Source: Zingiber officinale (Eukaryota > Streptophyta > Magnoliopsida > Zingiberales > Zingiberaceae). From it: DNA of 64,000 nucleotides. Positions 60,771-64,000 of the stretch are shown one piece after another. The notes below the pieces were generated by a model that saw only the letters and a list, made by a program, of their open reading frames with translations, searched no databases and had not been told where the DNA came from. Positions within the stretch are counted from its first letter, which is position 1. Every line of letters starts with the position of its first letter. The stretch is from contig NC_055987.1 of NCBI RefSeq assembly GCF_018446385.1, positions 6,657,705 to 6,721,704 on the forward strand, in the 5' to 3' direction. A program made the position numbers and the translations under genes.

Positions 60771-63189
60771 AGGGTTAAGAATACTTAGATAGATAATCTA
60801 GGTAAATTTTATTTATGCTAACTTGCCATGATTGTTTGCCCATCATATGTCATGACATCATATTTAGCATTCACATTCTATTATGAAAAATACAAAAATA
60901 CCATGTCATGTCATACATACATCATGTAGCTATAACATGCTTTGCTTTTGAAAATTGCTTATTTTGATGTATGTCATTAATCATCATGCAGTATGTCAAT
61001 TTCCTTGTAATTAAGGACAAAAGGCATTTATTATGTATGGAAGTGTTCCAACAAGAGGGATCATATCAAGTGACATCCTAGATGGATGATCATGATTTTT
61101 ACAATGCCTAGATAGAGATGCATGATCCCTTAGTTTAGGGCAAGACCAAATATACATCTCACAAAGAACTATAAGGTGACTTGTATGTGTTTTAATACAC
61201 GTTAGATACCAGTGAGATGTTAAGATGGTGAACAAAACTCAAGATGTTGATCTAGTGCATCTTGTTGAGTTTTAGGTTCATTAAAACACATAGTTATGTG
61301 TCTTCCAATCATTGGGAAAGCTAATGTACAAGTCATGTGCATTGAGCCCAAAGAATGTGGTTGGATATTGGTTTTGAAAATGATTTCAAAATACTTTTGA
61401 AAAACCTTGGTGAAGACTATCTTTTGATAGTAATCATCATTGAAAAGTTAGATACAAATTAGGAGAAAACATTGAAGTTTTCAAGAATTTTTAAATTTAT
61501 GTCAATCTTTGAAAATAGAAAGTATTTTCATAGAAAACTATTTTTTCCTGATAAAGTATACCCTAAATAATGTTTACATGAGTTTTCATGATGAAAACAA
61601 GTATGGATTGGTTAAGAAAAATTAAAGTGAAGTTTCGGTTGAGGTTTAGTTTCATTATTGAATTTTGAACCTCAAAACTTCGAGTTTTGATTTTCCTAAT
61701 TATTTAGGAACCCCAAGTCATTGTTGGTGCAATGATGAAAGTTTGACCATATTTTTAGGGGGAGTTACGCTTTGGAAACATAAAAATCTTTTCCAAGACC
61801 AAAAGGAGGTCAAATGTTAAGGTAGCACATGACATTGGTATGAGAGGTGTTACCAAGGACAAGGGAGAGTCATCCAAGGACAATAAGAAGGAATATGCTA
61901 GGGTAACATATAATTATAGCAAGGATGAAGTGTCCAAGATTAAGGACAAGAAGAAATTAATCAAAGACAAGGTGTCTAAGGTTAAGAAGGTGAGTTTAGT
62001 AGGCCAAGTGTCACCCGAGGTGCATCGAAGTGACCTAGACATAGTGGATGAGTCACCAAGAGAGGTGACTAAGGTTAAGATTCCTAAGGATAGGAAGAGA
62101 TTTTGGGACCCATGATAGATGGATTATCAAATGTTCCAAGTGGTTAAGAGACAGACTTAAGTCTCTAACCTAGTGGGTTGGCACAATTGGGATGTGTTTC
62201 ATGCATGAAAATATGACATTGGGGGTCATATTGCATAAAAATTAGTTTTTGATGTATAGATGTCATATAAACCCATGCTAGGGAAGTATTGTGATTTAGT
62301 ATGGGCAGATACATCAAGAGGAAGCCAAAACTAGGACTTTAGGTCAATGTTCAATTGAACTATTTAGCTAGTTTTGAATTTTGTGTCAATCTTGAGATCT
62401 GTGATAAATATATTTTTATATATATATTTTCCCAAGTAGACAAGGGTATAATAGACCTCTCCACAAAATTTGGAGATTTTTGGAGGTCTAGGAAATTTCT
62501 GGTGCATTTCTGAAGTTGGGATAAAAAGACTGATTTTTACAGAAATAGGGTGCAAGTCGACTGGTGCAGATACCAGTCGACTGGTAACAGTGTTTTTGAG
62601 CACAGAATGTTTCTGTAAGCTCATTTTGTCGATACCAGTCGATTGGTGCCGATACCAGTCGACTAGTAACAGTAGATTTCGACCACAGAATGCTTCTGTA
62701 AGGTTCTGTCGAAGGGGGCAGTCGACTGGTACCTAGTTCAGTCGACTGCTACCAGCCTAAAAATGTTTTTCAACGTTGTTCTTGACCGTGTCAACTCGTT
62801 TAAATATATGAGATCCATGGGGGATAAATACATGAATTTAGGGTCAATTTGGATGATATGTTTTCAACAATTGGGATATTGTTGGAGCTCTTTTTGATGT
62901 ATGGCAAAGGGGGAGAAGTCTAGGTTTAAGTGGAAAACCTATACACCTTTGCAAGAAATCCTAACTCGAGGGAGAGCTTAGGTGAAGGGGGAGCGATTGT
63001 TTAGGCAAAGGGGAAGAAGTTTACCTTTGCGGGAAATCCTAGCTCAAGGGGGAGCTTAGGTGAAGGGGGAGCCTAGGGATTTAGGTTCCATTATTTATGC
63101 ATGAGTTGATTTGCATATTTATTTGCATATGTATTATATTTATGTTTCCCTAACTTAAACAGGTTGTCAAACATCAAAAAGGGGGAGAT
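60771..63189 (+). other. SRV3b 3' untranslated region
   Basis: Mostly AT-rich non-coding sequence. A Lys-rich fragment at 61840-62115 is homologous to 51299-51577 of SRV3a. The palindrome cluster at 62553-62750 and a block of GAAATCCTAGCTCAAGGGGG repeats (62955-63050) precede the polypurine tract. Confidence 0.65.
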
Positions 63190-64000
63190 TGTTGGAGCAA
63201 TCTAGGTGCCCTAGGTTTTGATGTTTGGACAAAGGTTTAAGTTAGGTTTATTGTTGTATTTGATATGCATTGTGAGTGTGCAGGATACAGGTACAACAAG
63301 GAAAGTCCAAGTGTGATCTTGGCAAAGGAGGAAAGTCCAAGGATGAGTCTTGTCAGTGTAAGTCCAAGTATGTAGTCTTGGCGGTGTAAGTCCAAGTATG
63401 TAGTCTTGGCGGTGTAAGTCCAAGTATGTAGTCTTGGCAACGTAAGTCCAAGTGTGACTTGGCAATGGATGAAGTCCCGGAGGCGCGATCTCTTGGCAAA
63501 GGAAGACCCGACAATAATGACAAGGCCGATGGAAGTTCCAGAAGGTAAGACGTGAAGGATGGGGAGGCATCCGAGGGACGCAAGGCTGATAAAGGAAGCT
63601 AGAAGGCTAAGTCTAGGTTGGTCGGGCGAGAACGAGTGTTGAGTGAATGTACTCGAGGTAAAATCCTAGAATTAGGGTTTACTGTAGAAGTACTGTAGCA
63701 GTCGACTGATGACTGTAGCAGTCAACTGGTGCACTGTAGAGAGCCGTTGGGCTGGCACCAGTCGACTGGTGCAAGGACCAGTCGACTGGTAACGGGCAAA
63801 TCAGCTTACTGATTTTCTCCAAGCTCTATAAGAAGGAGCTTGGGATGACCGGCCAAAGTGGCGAAATTAGACTTGGTTAAAGCCTAATTAGTAGTCACTA
63901 AACGTGCTCAAGGTTCTCTTGTGTCCAAGTGTTATTGGTTGGTGTTGTGGTGAGGTTTCTCTACCCACAAGGAGTTGCTTGAGTAGCCGGAGTTTGCCGG
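63190..64000 (+). repeat. SRV3b right LTR (cut by window end)
   Basis: Begins TGTTGGAGCAATCTAGG and closely follows the left LTR at 57660. It has three rather than two copies of the GGTGTAAGTCCAAGTATGTA unit near 63354-63435. Confidence 0.85.

Larger units (their letters stand above)
57660..64000 (+). mobile_element. SRV3b: second SRV3-family element (runs off right edge)
   Basis: Left LTR begins TGTTGGAGCAATC at 57660 after GTTTT (57655-57659, probable target duplication). Right LTR begins at 63190 after AAAAAGGGGGAGAT and is cut by the window end. Gag-like coding spans about 58440-60043, with the same two CCHC knuckles as SRV3a. It carries about 2 kb of non-coding sequence, including a 151 bp tandem repeat, that SRV3a lacks. 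CCAGTCGACTGG palindromes are in both LTRs (58141-58245, 63697-63792) and at 62553-62750. No pol. The element is incomplete and has several breaks. It is later than the duplication. Confidence 0.8.

Overview
This is nuclear DNA of a flowering plant. Evidence: plant-type tRNA-Tyr with an intron, tRNA-Val, a CIPK (SnRK3) kinase, an ABIL gene with short GT-AG introns, a transit-peptide-like first exon, and mostly plant LTR retrotransposons. Abundant Sirevirus-like copia elements and GC-rich kinase codons suggest a monocot, but this is inference and I do not name a species.

Layout. (1) 1-2574 is the host part: the first exon of a probable plastid-targeted protein on the minus strand, running off the left edge, and a divergent complete six-exon ABIL5-like gene (SCAR/WAVE actin pathway). 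(2) From about 2575 to 38815 is duplication unit A: tRNA-Tyr, tRNA-Val and a CIPK pseudogene that was intronless before a gypsy solo LTR (GYP1, 4824-7192) entered its coding sequence. The 3' end of that gene is lost in a gypsy fragment (GYP2), which carries a gag-only copia element (SRV1, 10004-14271). GYP2 is then split by an autonomous-type copia complex (SRV2, 14410-36690), whose right LTR holds a 10.5 kb Tat-type gypsy element (TAT1, 25181-35692). (3) From 38816 on is unit B, a tandem second copy of the same series: decayed tRNA-Tyr and tRNA-Val, a CIPK pseudogene, the same GYP1 LTR, the same GYP2 fragment and the start of SRV1. Unit B has its own later insertions: COP1 (40338-46003) with a TRIM in its 3' LTR, SRV3a (48806-53707), and SRV3b (57660 to beyond the right edge).

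The target-site duplications and nesting give an order of events: CIPK gene, then GYP1 and GYP2, then SRV1, then the tandem duplication, then the unit-specific insertions. Of the host features only the ABIL gene, the left-edge exon and the two unit-A tRNAs look functional. Both CIPK copies and both unit-B tRNAs are broken.

The most striking unexplained structure is shared by three Sirevirus-like families (SRV1, SRV2, SRV3). They have nearly the same primer-binding site and polypurine/LTR junction, but each carries its own short palindrome, repeated many times: GGGCGCCC in SRV1, GATCGGTC-N4-GACCGATC in SRV2, and CCAGTCGACTGG in SRV3. SRV1 and SRV3 show gag but no pol in the sequence seen, which fits mobilisation by an SRV2-like partner. 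All positions were counted by eye from the sequence; no alignment or database search was run.
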